Assembly: GCA_040390855.1 (NCBI GenBank)
Contig: JAZJXO010000013.1
Span: forward strand, 18,531 to 82,530
DNA length: 64,000 nucleotides
Direction of reading: 5' to 3'
Source: Parvibaculum sp040390855
GTDB lineage: Bacteria; Pseudomonadota; Alphaproteobacteria; Parvibaculales; Parvibaculaceae
Under the pieces are notes generated by a model. That model saw nothing but the letters and a program-made list of their open reading frames with translations, made no database searches and was not told the DNA's origin. The position numbers and the translations under genes were made by a program. Shown here piece after piece: positions 1 to 7,711 of the stretch. Position 1 is the stretch's first letter; the number at the start of each line of letters is the position of its first letter.

Positions 1-575
1 TGTGTCGGGTTGCCGAGCGCGACGTCGAGGGCGGAGAGTTCGGCCTGCATGGCGCGACCGGCATAGGCAGGCAGATCATGTGCGATGGCCTCGGTGGAGG
101 CGTGGGCGCGATGGGCGCAGGAGAAGGCGTCGTTCACATAGACATTGCCGTTGGCGGCAAGCGCGGCGGCGAATGCGGGATCGTTGTTTTCCTCGCCCGC
201 GTGGAAGCGCGTGTTTTCGAGCACGATGACGCCGCCATCGGGGAGTGCGTCGATGGCTTTGGCGGCTGTGTCGCCGATACAGTCGGCGGCGAAGGCGACT
301 TTGCGACCCAGAAATGGCTCAAGCGCGGCCGCAACAGGCGCGAGCGAGTATTTTGCTTCGGGTGCGCCTTTGGGGCGACCGAAATGGGAAAGCACGATGA
401 CCTTCGCGCCGCGATCAGAAAGTTCGGTGAGGGTGCCTGCGACGCGTTCGATACGTGTGGCGTCGGTGATTTTTCCGTCGGCCATCGGGACGTTCAAATC
501 GGCGCGGACGAGGACTTTCAGGCCCTTGAGGCCTACGGCTTTGAAGAGATCATCAAGGGTCTTATGTGCGGACAT
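1..575 (-). CDS. pgk: Phosphoglycerate kinase, N-terminal part (runs off the left edge)
   Basis: Reading the minus strand from an ATG at 575 gives 191 codons open to the window edge. The protein carries the PGK signatures VRADLNVPM near residue 25, LSHFGRPKG near residue 60 and LENTRFH near residue 115. PGK converts 1,3-bisphosphoglycerate and ADP to 3-phosphoglycerate and ATP in the cytoplasm. The gene is third in a codirectional tkt-gap-pgk set, so it acts with the upstream GAPDH in lower glycolysis or gluconeogenesis. A strong hairpin separates it from gap and may reduce read-through. The C-terminal nucleotide-binding half is outside the window. Confidence 0.95.
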   Translation of the reverse strand, partial: MSAHKTLDDLFKAVGLKGLKVLVRADLNVPMADGKITDATRIERVAGTLTELSDRGAKVIVLSHFGRPKGAPEAKYSLAPVAAALEPFLGRKVAFAADCIGDTAAKAIDALPDGGVIVLENTRFHAGEENNDPAFAAALAANGNVYVNDAFSCAHRAHASTEAIAHDLPAYAGRAMQAELSALDVALGNPT

Positions 576-620
576 TTTGTTTGGTCTTCAGGTCGGAGGG
601 AGGGGGTGCGAAGCAGATAG

Positions 621-658
621 AAGAAACCCCTCTCCTGAATTCAGGAAAGGGGTTTCTT
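621..658 (-). terminator. Long palindrome between gap and pgk, likely terminator or attenuator
   Basis: Positions 621-658 form an almost perfect inverted repeat (arms 621-639 and 640-658, one mismatched pair) with AAGAAACC at one end and GGTTTCTT at the other. On the minus strand it lies 10 bases after the gap stop and is followed by a short T/C-rich tract. It could end most gap transcripts and let a fraction continue into pgk, or protect the gap mRNA 3' end. Confidence 0.7.
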
Positions 659-667
659 TGTGACATT

Positions 668-1678
668 TTACTTCAGCAGCTTGCCCATCGCCACGGCGGT
701 GTCGCCCATGCGGTTGGAGAAGCCCCATTCATTGTCGTACCAGCTCAGCACGCGCACGAGCTTGCCGTCGATGACCTGTGTCTGGGTGAGGTCGAAGGTG
801 GAGGAGGCCGGATTGTGGTTGAAGTCAACCGACACGAGCTTCTCGTCCGTTGTGGCGAGTACGCCTTTGAGCGGGCCTTTGGCGGCGGCGATGATCGCGG
901 CGTTCACTTCTTCGGCAGATGTCTTCTTCTTGGCGGTGAAGACAAGGTCGATGACCGAAACATTGGCTGTGGGCACACGGATCGAGGTGCCGTCGAGCTT
1001 GCCTGCGAGTTCCGGCAGCACGAGGCCGACGGCTTTGGCGGCGCCTGTCGAGGTCGGGATCATGGAGAGACCGGCGGCACGCGCACGGCGGGCGTCGGAG
1101 TGGAGCGTGTCCACTGTGTTCTGGTCGCCCGTATAGGCGTGGATCGTTGTCATGTAGCCCTGCTCGATGCCGACGGCTTTGTTGAGCACAGCGGCGACGG
1201 GGGCGAGGCAGTTGGTGGTGCAAGAGGCGTTCGAGACGATCTTGTGGCTCTTCTTCAACTGCTGATGGTTGACGCCGTAGACAACCGTGATGTCGGCACC
1301 GTCGGCAGGGGCCGAGATCAGCACGCGCTTGGCACCGGCAGTGAGATGCATTCCGGCTTTTTCTTTCGAGGTGAAAATGCCTGTGCATTCAAATGCAATG
1401 TCGATGCCGAGTTCGCCCCAGGGGAGTTTGGACGGATCGCGTTCGGCCAGCACTTTGATCGGGCCGCGACCGAGATCGAACGACGATTTCGTCACTTTGA
1501 TTTTGCCGGGGAAGGGGCCGTGGACTGAGTCCCATTTCAGCAGATGGGCATTGGCTTCAACCGAACCCAGATCGTTGATGGCAACAACTTCAATGTCCTT
1601 GCGACCGGATTCCGCGATGGCGCGAAGCACCAGACGTCCGATGCGGCCAAAGCCGTTAATTGCAACGCGAACAGCCAT
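668..1678 (-). CDS. gap: Glyceraldehyde-3-phosphate dehydrogenase
   Basis: A 336-residue type I GAPDH, the usual length. The Rossmann motif NGFGRIGR is at residues 8-15, the NAD-selecting acidic residue is in AINDL near residue 36, and the catalytic cysteine is C153 in SNASCTTNC. It oxidises glyceraldehyde-3-phosphate to 1,3-bisphosphoglycerate, the substrate of PGK encoded next. It starts 30 bases downstream of tkt in the same direction, which suggests one transcript tkt-gap-(pgk). Nothing unusual is seen in the catalytic residues. Confidence 0.97.
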   Translation of the reverse strand: MAVRVAINGFGRIGRLVLRAIAESGRKDIEVVAINDLGSVEANAHLLKWDSVHGPFPGKIKVTKSSFDLGRGPIKVLAERDPSKLPWGELGIDIAFECTGIFTSKEKAGMHLTAGAKRVLISAPADGADITVVYGVNHQQLKKSHKIVSNASCTTNCLAPVAAVLNKAVGIEQGYMTTIHAYTGDQNTVDTLHSDARRARAAGLSMIPTSTGAAKAVGLVLPELAGKLDGTSIRVPTANVSVIDLVFTAKKKTSAEEVNAAIIAAAKGPLKGVLATTDEKLVSVDFNHNPASSTFDLTQTQVIDGKLVRVLSWYDNEWGFSNRMGDTAVAMGKLLK

Positions 1679-1708
1679 TTATACGTCTCCTGAGTTTCAG
1701 TGTGTCGG

Positions 1709-3751
1709 TTAGCCTTTGAGGCACGCCCTGGCGGCGGCGACTGCGGCTTCTGCGGTAATGTTGAAGTGCTTGTAGAGGTCTTTGGCAGGGGCGGACGCGC
1801 CGAAGCCCGTCATGCCGATGAACGCGCCATCGGGGCCGATGTAGCGGTCCCAGCCATACTGGATCGCCGCTTCGATAGCGATTTTGACTGTGCCTTCGCC
1901 GAGCGTCTTTTTCTTGTAGTCTTTCGTCTGCTCTTCGAAGAGTTCGACGCAGGGCATCGAGACAACGCGGGCGCCGATACCTTCGGCTTCGAGGAGCTTC
2001 TGGGCGGCGAGGGCGATTTCGATTTCGGAGCCTGTGGCGATGAGCGTCACCTTGGCGGGCTTTGTCGCGGCGACGAGTTCGTAGCCGCCTTTGGCAGACA
2101 GGTTTTCGTCCGTATGCGTTGTGCGCACGGTCGGAAGATTTTGACGCGAGGCGGCGATGACCGAGGGTGTTTCCTTCGCTTCGAGCGCGGCCTGCCAGCA
2201 TTCGGCGGTTTCAACCGCATCTGCGGGGCGGAAGACATAGAGGTTCGGCATGGCGCGCAAGCTGGCAAGGTGCTCGACCGGCTGATGCGTGGGGCCGTCT
2301 TCGCCAAGGCCGATTGAGTCATGCGTCATCACATGGATGACGCGCTGTTTCATCAGAGCGGCGAGGCGGATGGAGGGGCGGCAATAGTCGGTGAAGACGA
2401 GGAAGGTGCCGGAATAGGGGATAAAGCCCTTATGCAGCGCCATGCCGTTCATGGCAGCGGCCATGCCGTGTTCGCGGATACCGTAATGGATGAAGGAGCC
2501 GGAGAAATCCGTCGGGGTGACGGGCTTCTGGCCTTTGGACTTGGTGTTGTTCGAGCCTGTCAGATCCGCCGAGCCGCCGACCATTTCGGGGATGACGGCG
2601 TTGATGACGTTGAGCGCCTCTTCCGAGGACTTGCGCGTGGCCCATGAGGGTTTGTCTTCGGAGAGTTTCTTTTTGTAGGCGTTGATCGTTGCGGCGAAGC
2701 CCGCGGGCAGGTCGCCGGAAAGCTCGCGGCTGTATTCGGCGCGCTTGTCGGCGGGCAGTGCCTTGAAGCGGGCGTCCCATGCGGCGGATTTGGCAAGTCC
2801 GGCAGCGCCGACCTTGCGCCATGCGTCGAGCACATCAGCGGGGATCACGAAAGGCTCGTGCGGCCAGCCCAGCGCTTCGCGCGTGAGTTTAATCTCGTCG
2901 CCGCCCAAAGGTGAACCATGCGAGCCCGATGTGTTCTGCTTGTTCGGCGAGCCGTAGCCGATGACGGTCTGGCAGGCGATGAGCGTGGGTTTGTCGGCGT
3001 TTTGCGCGGCTTCGATCGCTTTGGCGATGGCCTCGGCGTCATGGCCGTCGATGCGGGTGGCGTTCCAGCCCGCGGCCTTGAAGCGCATGAGCGCATCGCC
3101 TGATTCAGACAGATCGAGCGAGCCGTCGATGGTGATGCCGTTATCGTCGTAGAGCACGATCATTTTGGAGAGCTTCAGATGGCCCGCAAGACTGATGGCC
3201 TCGTGGCTGATGCCTTCCATGAGATCGCCGTCGGACGCGATGGCATAGGTGTAGTGGTCCACGATCTCTTTGCCGTAGCGGGTCGCGGCCATGCGTTCGG
3301 CCAGCGCCATGCCGACGGCGGTCGAGATGCCCTGACCCAAGGGGCCGGTGGTCGTCTCGATGCCGAGCGCATGGCCGTGTTCGGGGTGACCTGCTGTGAT
3401 CGAGCCGAGCTGGCGGAAGTTCTTGATCTGGTCGAGCGTCATGTCCTCGTAGCCGAGGAGATAATGCAGCGCATAGAGAAGCATCGAGCCGTGGCCCGCC
3501 GACAGCACGAAGCGGTCACGGTCCGGCCAGTTCGGGGCTTTGGGGTCGATCTTCAAAAAGCGGCTGAAAAGCACGGTGGCCATGTCGGCAGCGCCCATCG
3601 GCATTCCGGGATGGCCGGAATTGGCAGCTTGCACGGCGTCCATCGCGAGGGCGCGGATGGCATTGGCCATATTATTGTGGAGTGGCGTGTTTTGCGCCGG
3701 CGCGGCGCTCCGCGACTTCACCGGGGCGGCCGACTGATCTGCTGGCGTCAT
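1709..3751 (-). CDS. tkt: Transketolase
   Basis: A 680-residue thiamine-diphosphate enzyme that moves two-carbon ketol units between sugar phosphates in the non-oxidative pentose phosphate pathway. Visible are the N-terminal substrate His in ANSGHPGMP, the TPP-binding region starting GDGDLMEGIS-like (here ASDGDLMEG), the DLTGSNNT segment, and the pyrimidine-domain HYGIREHGM with its catalytic Glu. About 27 residues precede the conserved start of the family, so an internal ATG at residue 28 is an alternative start. It heads the minus-strand tkt-gap-pgk set. Its promoter must lie in the 245-base divergent gap before the DUF4164 gene. Confidence 0.97.
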   Translation of the reverse strand: MTPADQSAAPVKSRSAAPAQNTPLHNNMANAIRALAMDAVQAANSGHPGMPMGAADMATVLFSRFLKIDPKAPNWPDRDRFVLSAGHGSMLLYALHYLLGYEDMTLDQIKNFRQLGSITAGHPEHGHALGIETTTGPLGQGISTAVGMALAERMAATRYGKEIVDHYTYAIASDGDLMEGISHEAISLAGHLKLSKMIVLYDDNGITIDGSLDLSESGDALMRFKAAGWNATRIDGHDAEAIAKAIEAAQNADKPTLIACQTVIGYGSPNKQNTSGSHGSPLGGDEIKLTREALGWPHEPFVIPADVLDAWRKVGAAGLAKSAAWDARFKALPADKRAEYSRELSGDLPAGFAATINAYKKKLSEDKPSWATRKSSEEALNVINAVIPEMVGGSADLTGSNNTKSKGQKPVTPTDFSGSFIHYGIREHGMAAAMNGMALHKGFIPYSGTFLVFTDYCRPSIRLAALMKQRVIHVMTHDSIGLGEDGPTHQPVEHLASLRAMPNLYVFRPADAVETAECWQAALEAKETPSVIAASRQNLPTVRTTHTDENLSAKGGYELVAATKPAKVTLIATGSEIEIALAAQKLLEAEGIGARVVSMPCVELFEEQTKDYKKKTLGEGTVKIAIEAAIQYGWDRYIGPDGAFIGMTGFGASAPAKDLYKHFNITAEAAVAAARACLKG

Positions 3752-3857
3752 TTCTCTGTCTCTTGTCGTGTCTGAAGAGGGGGTCGGCAGGCGGCGTCAC
3801 ATTGATCATGGGGCTTCACTTGAGTCAATGACGGATTCACGCAAATTGCCGCGCTTT

Positions 3858-3893
3858 TCTGCGGTTTGGTCTGCGGTTTGGTCTGCGGTTTGG
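3858..3893. repeat. Triple 12-bp tandem repeat in the tkt/zapA divergent intergenic region
   Basis: The unit TCTGCGGTTTGG occurs three times head to tail without mismatch at 3858-3869, 3870-3881 and 3882-3893. It lies about 105 bases upstream of the tkt start and 100 bases upstream of the DUF4164 start. It may be simple slippage or a repeated protein-binding site; nothing in the sequence decides. Confidence 0.8.
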
Positions 3894-3996
3894 CGTCGCT
3901 CCCGCAGCGGAACGCATTGACCTCATTTCATGCACGCGCCTATCTTGCAGCAGGAGTCGCGGGATAGGCCGTGTGCTTTTGGGAAACCGGACCTTT

Positions 3997-4260
3997 ATGA
4001 GCAAACTCGATGCCGCCTCGGAGCGTTTCAAAGCCGCGCTCGACCGACTGGAAGCCGGCCTCCATCGCCAGATTTTGCGGGCGCAGTTGGCAGGTCGTCT
4101 CGAAGGCGAAATGAACGCGCTGAAAGAGGACCGCTCCCGGCTCGCCGAGGAGCTGGATCAGCTCAAGGCCGAAGCCCGCCGGATCAACGAGTTGAACGAA
4201 CGGGCGTCCGAGACCATTGCCAATACGATCGAAGGCATCCGCGAAGTTCTGGCCGAGTAA
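3997..4260 (+). CDS. DUF4164-type small coiled-coil protein upstream of zapA
   Basis: An 87-residue, strongly charged heptad-rich protein, almost entirely alpha-helical (AL..LE.GLHRQI, EELDQLKAEARRINELNERA). It matches what I remember of the DUF4164 family found immediately before zapA in alphaproteobacteria. I chose the ATG at 3997; an in-frame GTG at 3973 would add eight residues without a better ribosome site. The stop is 20 bases before the zapA ATG, so the two are probably co-transcribed. A role beside ZapA in the division apparatus is inferred from position only. Confidence 0.75.
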   Translation: MSKLDAASERFKAALDRLEAGLHRQILRAQLAGRLEGEMNALKEDRSRLAEELDQLKAEARRINELNERASETIANTIEGIREVLAE

Positions 4261-4280
4261 CCGCAGAAAGCATTTATATT

Positions 4281-4640
4281 ATGGGACAAGTCACAGTTCA
4301 TGTGAACGACAAGGCCTACACGGTGTCCTGCGGTGACGGCGAGGAGGCGCATCTGAAGGAGCTTGGTGCTGTCGTGAACCGCCATGTGACCGACCTTGCC
4401 CGAGAAGTGGGGCAGGTGGGCGAGACGCGGCTTTTGCTGATGGCCTCGCTTCTGGTCGCCGACGAACTGGCCGAGGCCAAAGCCAAGGTGAAGATGCTCG
4501 AAACCGACATCGAGCAACTGACGCAGACCCGTATCGCCGCGCTCGAACGCTCACGCGAGGCCGAAGACCTGCTGGGCGATGTGCTGGACAGTGCCGCGCG
4601 GCGCATCGAAGACATTGCGCGCCGCGTCGAATCCGCCTGA
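4281..4640 (+). CDS. zapA: Cell division protein ZapA
   Basis: A 119-residue protein with the ZapA pattern: an N-terminal beta-rich head (MGQVTVHVNDKAYTVSCGDGEE) followed by a long coiled coil with RLLLMASLLVADEL. ZapA binds and bundles FtsZ at midcell. The start is the ATG 20 bases after the DUF4164 gene; the longer reading frame upstream overlaps that gene and is not supported. The downstream order zapA, 6S RNA, 5-formyl-THF cyclo-ligase is the well-known conserved arrangement in proteobacteria. Confidence 0.93.
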   Translation: MGQVTVHVNDKAYTVSCGDGEEAHLKELGAVVNRHVTDLAREVGQVGETRLLLMASLLVADELAEAKAKVKMLETDIEQLTQTRIAALERSREAEDLLGDVLDSAARRIEDIARRVESA

Positions 4641-4664
4641 TTTCAACCAAAACACCGGTACGTC

Positions 4665-4694
4665 TTGACGTTCACCCCCATCAAGTCCGATATG
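4665..4694 (+). promoter_or_regulatory. Predicted promoter of 6S RNA
   Basis: A TTGACG box (4665-4670) and a GATATG box (4689-4694) are separated by 18 bases, a near-standard housekeeping promoter. It lies just after zapA and would start transcription near 4701, at the 5' end of the proposed 6S RNA. The -10 box is weak, so the exact start is uncertain. Confidence 0.5.
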
Positions 4695-4700
4695 GGCATG

Positions 4701-4855
4701 GGTACTGCCTGGCTCGTCAGGAGCTTCAATAACTCGGGGCCATACGATTCTTAAGGGAGTTGTCCCTGGTTGAGACCGTGGTTTCTTTCACACGACGCCC
4801 ACCTACTTGTGTAGGTCTCCGAGAATCAATGCACCAACGGCCAAGGCGGGCCCAC
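4701..4855 (+). ncRNA. ssrS: 6S RNA (SsrS), RNA polymerase regulator
   Basis: The 231-base gap between zapA and the 5-formyl-THF cyclo-ligase gene is the conserved location of 6S RNA. The gap can fold into one long imperfect rod. GCCT-GGC (4707-4713) pairs with GCC-A-AGGC (4840-4847) as a closing stem, and CCTAC-TTGT-GTAGG (4802-4815) forms a side hairpin. A promoter sits at the proper distance upstream. 6S RNA mimics an open promoter and sequesters the housekeeping RNA polymerase in stationary phase. Ends are approximate; the identification rests mainly on synteny. Confidence 0.65.
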
Positions 4856-4871
4856 TTTCTTTCGGTCGGAT

Positions 4872-5456
4872 ATGAGCGCGGAACAATCCAAAAAGGAAGC
4901 AAGATTGCTTGCCAAATCGCGCCGGGCCGTTGCTTTCGAAAAGTTCCAGGGGCTGGGTGGCGGCCTTTTCGTCCAGCCCTTCATTCAGGCGATCCCCGTT
5001 GCGCCCACCGCCTGCGTTGCAGGCTATGTGGCCAAGGGCGATGAGGCCGACCCCTCTGTCCTGCTCGACATATTGTCCGGTCACGGCTGCGCACTCGCCC
5101 TGCCGCGCGTGACGGGCGAGGCCGAGCCGCTGAGCTTTGCGGCATGGACGCGCGGCGAGGCGCTTGTGGCGGGGCCTTTCGGGATCATGGAGCCCAAAGC
5201 GGGTGCGCCCGTTGTCACGCCGGACATCATCATCGTGCCGCTTCTCGCCTATGACGCCACGGGCCAGCGGCTAGGCTATGGCGGGGGCTATTATGACCGC
5301 ACGCTTGCCCTTCTGCGGCGCCGCAATCCCTCTATACTCGCTATCGGCCTTGCCTTTGCGGCGCAGGAAGTGACACATCTCATGCATGAGCCCAATGATC
5401 AGGCGCTCGACTGGATCGTGACGGAACGCGGCGCAACTGATTTTAGAAAGACGTGA
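4872..5456 (+). CDS. fau: 5-formyltetrahydrofolate cyclo-ligase
   Basis: A 194-residue protein of the 5-FCL (YgfA) family, which uses ATP to convert 5-formyl-THF to 5,10-methenyl-THF. The N-terminal basic segment (SKKEARLLAKSRR) and the C-terminal nucleotide and substrate loop RLGYGGGYYDRTL are clear. It is separated from zapA by 6S RNA, as in many proteobacteria. The next gene begins one base after its stop, so they share a transcript. Confidence 0.93.
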   Translation: MSAEQSKKEARLLAKSRRAVAFEKFQGLGGGLFVQPFIQAIPVAPTACVAGYVAKGDEADPSVLLDILSGHGCALALPRVTGEAEPLSFAAWTRGEALVAGPFGIMEPKAGAPVVTPDIIIVPLLAYDATGQRLGYGGGYYDRTLALLRRRNPSILAIGLAFAAQEVTHLMHEPNDQALDWIVTERGATDFRKT

Positions 5457-5457
5457 G

Positions 5458-6273
5458 ATGAAGTTGCTTTTCCTCGGCGATATTGTCGGCCGCGCTGCGC
5501 GCGATGCTATTGTCGCCGATATGCCTGCATTGCGCCGCGATCTCGGTCTCGATTTCGTCATCGTCAATGGTGAAAACGCGGCAGGCGGCTTCGGCATCAC
5601 GGCGCAGATTTGCAACGATCTGTTTGACGCGGGCGTGGATGCGATCACGCTTGGCAATCACGCCTGGGACCAGCGCGAGGCGCTGGTGCATATCGAGCGC
5701 GAGCCGCGCCTCGTGCGGCCTGTGAACTTTCCCAAAGGCACGCCCGGTCGCGGCGCGAGCCTGCTTGAAAGCGCCAAGGGTCACCGCGTTCTCGTCATCA
5801 ATGCGATGGGCCGTGTGTTCATGGATCCTCTGGACGATCCTTTTTCATCCGTAGACGAACAGATTTCCGCCTGTCCTCTCGGGGAAGTCGTCGACGCCAT
5901 TGTTGTCGATTTTCACGGCGAGGCGACGTCGGAAAAAATGGCGATGGGGCATTTTTGCGATGGGCGCGCGAGCCTCGTGGTCGGCACACATAGCCATGTG
6001 CCGACGGCTGACGCGCAAATCTTCGACGGCGGCACGGCCTATCAGACGGATGCAGGCATGTGCGGCGATTACAACTCTGTTATCGGCATGGAGAAGGACG
6101 AGCCTCTCAACCGCTTCATCACCAAAATGCCGAGTGGCCGCTTCACGCCTGCGCTGGGGCCTGTCACGCTGTGCGGGGTGTTTGTTGAGACGGATGCGAA
6201 GACCGGTCTTGCCAAACGTATCGAACCTGTCCGTGTCGGCGGGCGTCTGAAGGCCGCGATACCTCATTCATAA
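5458..6273 (+). CDS. YmdB-type metallophosphoesterase (TIGR00282 family)
   Basis: A 271-residue calcineurin-like phosphoesterase. Metal-binding motifs appear in order: FLGDIVGRAARD near residue 5, NGENAAGG near 39, LGNHAWD near 66, DFHGEATSEKMA near 150 and GTHSHVPTAD near 178. The Bacillus relative YmdB hydrolyses 2',3'-cyclic mononucleotides and cyclic di-AMP-like substrates. The substrate here is unknown. It starts one base after the cyclo-ligase stop, and pairing of this family with 5-FCL is common in alphaproteobacteria. Confidence 0.9.
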   Translation: MKLLFLGDIVGRAARDAIVADMPALRRDLGLDFVIVNGENAAGGFGITAQICNDLFDAGVDAITLGNHAWDQREALVHIEREPRLVRPVNFPKGTPGRGASLLESAKGHRVLVINAMGRVFMDPLDDPFSSVDEQISACPLGEVVDAIVVDFHGEATSEKMAMGHFCDGRASLVVGTHSHVPTADAQIFDGGTAYQTDAGMCGDYNSVIGMEKDEPLNRFITKMPSGRFTPALGPVTLCGVFVETDAKTGLAKRIEPVRVGGRLKAAIPHS

Positions 6274-6284
6274 CGGAAGACCGG

Positions 6285-7313
6285 ATGCGCATTGTTGTGG
6301 CGGGCAATTTTAACGAGCGAAAAGCGGGCGCGAATTTTTATGCGACCGTGCGCAAACTCGTCAATGGCTTCACCCGCAACGGTCATCTGGTCATTTCCTT
6401 CAGTGATCGTGATGTGGCGCGCGAGCAGGGGCGTTTTGGTTTTGGACGCGCAGGCGATGGCGAAGCCAATCGCAGGCTCGTGGCACTTGCGCGTCAATTT
6501 CGTCCCGATCTCGTGGTTCTGGTCCATGCTGACAAGATCACAAATGCGACACTTGCTGAAATCAAGGCGCTTGATCCCGCCCCACGCGTTGCGGTTGTCA
6601 ATCTCGATCCGCTTTTTCTGACCGAAAACCCACCGCGCATCCGTCGCTTCGGCGAAGTGTCCGACATCACCTTCATCACGACGGCGGGGGCAAAGCTCGA
6701 TGTCTATGCAACGGCAAGTCACCGTATGGCTTTCATGCCGAACCCCACCGATGCCTCGATTGAAACACTGAGTTGCTATCGCGACACCAGCCAGTCGGTT
6801 GATCTTCTGTGCAGCATCGGCAGCGAGAAGGGCACGCCATGGCGCGCGGATGCGATGCGGGCGCTGAAAGCGGCCGTGCCGGAAGCGCGATATGGCTTCT
6901 ATGGCATCGATGGCAAGGGGCCGGTTTTCGGTGCGCGCTATTTCGATGCGATTGCCGATGCCCGGATGGGGCTCAATCTCAACCGTTCGGACGAGGATTA
7001 TCTCTATTCATCGGATCGCCTCGCGCAATTTGCCGGTAACGGGCTGCTTGTTTTTGTCGCCCGTTCGAGCGGATACGGCGATATTTTTTCGGATGAAGAA
7101 TTCGCCTTCTATGACGGGCCTGACGACCTCGCGCAGAAGTTGCGGCATTATCTTGCCCATGATGATCAGCGGCGTGCCGTTGCTGAAAAGGGGCACGCGA
7201 AATATCACGCGCTTTTCAACGAGCGCATTGTCGCCCGCTTCATTGTCGAAGCGACCTTCCGTCGTCACGTCGAGCGCGATTATGCGTGGCCGACGACGGT
7301 TTATGGCGGCTGA
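6285..7313 (+). CDS. CgeB-like glycosyltransferase family protein
   Basis: A 342-residue cytoplasmic protein starting MRIVVAGNF. The C-terminal half resembles family 1-like glycosyltransferases of the CgeB/YkvP type: GLNLNRSDEDYLYSSDRLAQFAGNGLLVF, followed by EFAFYDGPDDLAQKLRHYLAHDD, is the typical host-strand signature. No membrane segment is visible. It begins 11 bases after the phosphoesterase and probably ends that operon. Donor and acceptor sugars cannot be told from the sequence. Confidence 0.75.
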   Translation: MRIVVAGNFNERKAGANFYATVRKLVNGFTRNGHLVISFSDRDVAREQGRFGFGRAGDGEANRRLVALARQFRPDLVVLVHADKITNATLAEIKALDPAPRVAVVNLDPLFLTENPPRIRRFGEVSDITFITTAGAKLDVYATASHRMAFMPNPTDASIETLSCYRDTSQSVDLLCSIGSEKGTPWRADAMRALKAAVPEARYGFYGIDGKGPVFGARYFDAIADARMGLNLNRSDEDYLYSSDRLAQFAGNGLLVFVARSSGYGDIFSDEEFAFYDGPDDLAQKLRHYLAHDDQRRAVAEKGHAKYHALFNERIVARFIVEATFRRHVERDYAWPTTVYGG

Positions 7314-7342
7314 AGAACCAGACTCCCATTTTCTAAAGAGAT

Positions 7343-7517
7343 GCGCCCCGCCCATGACATTCGAGGTGGGCGAAATGTCGTGGACGGGGCGCGATGGCCT
7401 GCCGCTTTCTGCGGAGGCGATTTCCGGTCGGTGGGTTTGGGCGGGACCACGGACCGGAGCTTCTGCGATGTGTTCCTGTCCGAATGGTGGGCTGCCATTC
7501 GTGCTGGACCGGAACAC
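7343..7517. other. Four consecutive strong stem-loops in a non-coding interval
   Basis: No gene fits 7314-7711. Within it are four hairpins. A: GCGCCCCG (7343-7350) with CGGGGCGC (7385-7392), plus CATGACATT (7353-7361) with AATGTCGTG (7374-7382). B: 7397-7405 with 7411-7418. C: TCCGGTC (7423-7429) with GACCGGA (7452-7458), plus GTGG with CCAC. D: GTGTTCC, GTCC and GAATGG (7470-7487) with CCATTC, GGAC and GGAACAC (7495-7517). Such dense pairing suggests a structured RNA or a cluster of mobile palindromes. I do not recognise a known family, and no T-tract follows. Confidence 0.6.
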
Positions 7518-7539
7518 CACTCACAGTAGAGACGAATCA

Positions 7540-7567
7540 TTAAACACACGTTAAACGAGTATATAAT
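7540..7567 (+). promoter_or_regulatory. Perfect CtrA box with adjoining -10 element upstream of yebC
   Basis: TTAA (7540-7543), seven bases, TTAA (7551-7554) is an exact match to the CtrA recognition pattern TTAA-N7-TTAA. A consensus-like TATAAT follows at 7562-7567, so the box covers the -35 region. Transcription would begin near 7573 and give yebC a leader of about 140 bases. CtrA itself is encoded in this window. Whether it activates or represses cannot be told. Confidence 0.6.
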
Positions 7568-7711
7568 TTTTACAACAACTATAGGATGCATATGGTCCAT
7601 GCCGTCGTCACGCCTTCCGGCGTCAGGGCTCTGGATTTTGGGCTTTCGGGCTCCTATAAAGCCCTCAAACGGCGCTCCGACGGGGCGCGCACGAACCGAT
7701 ATGGGGACGGA

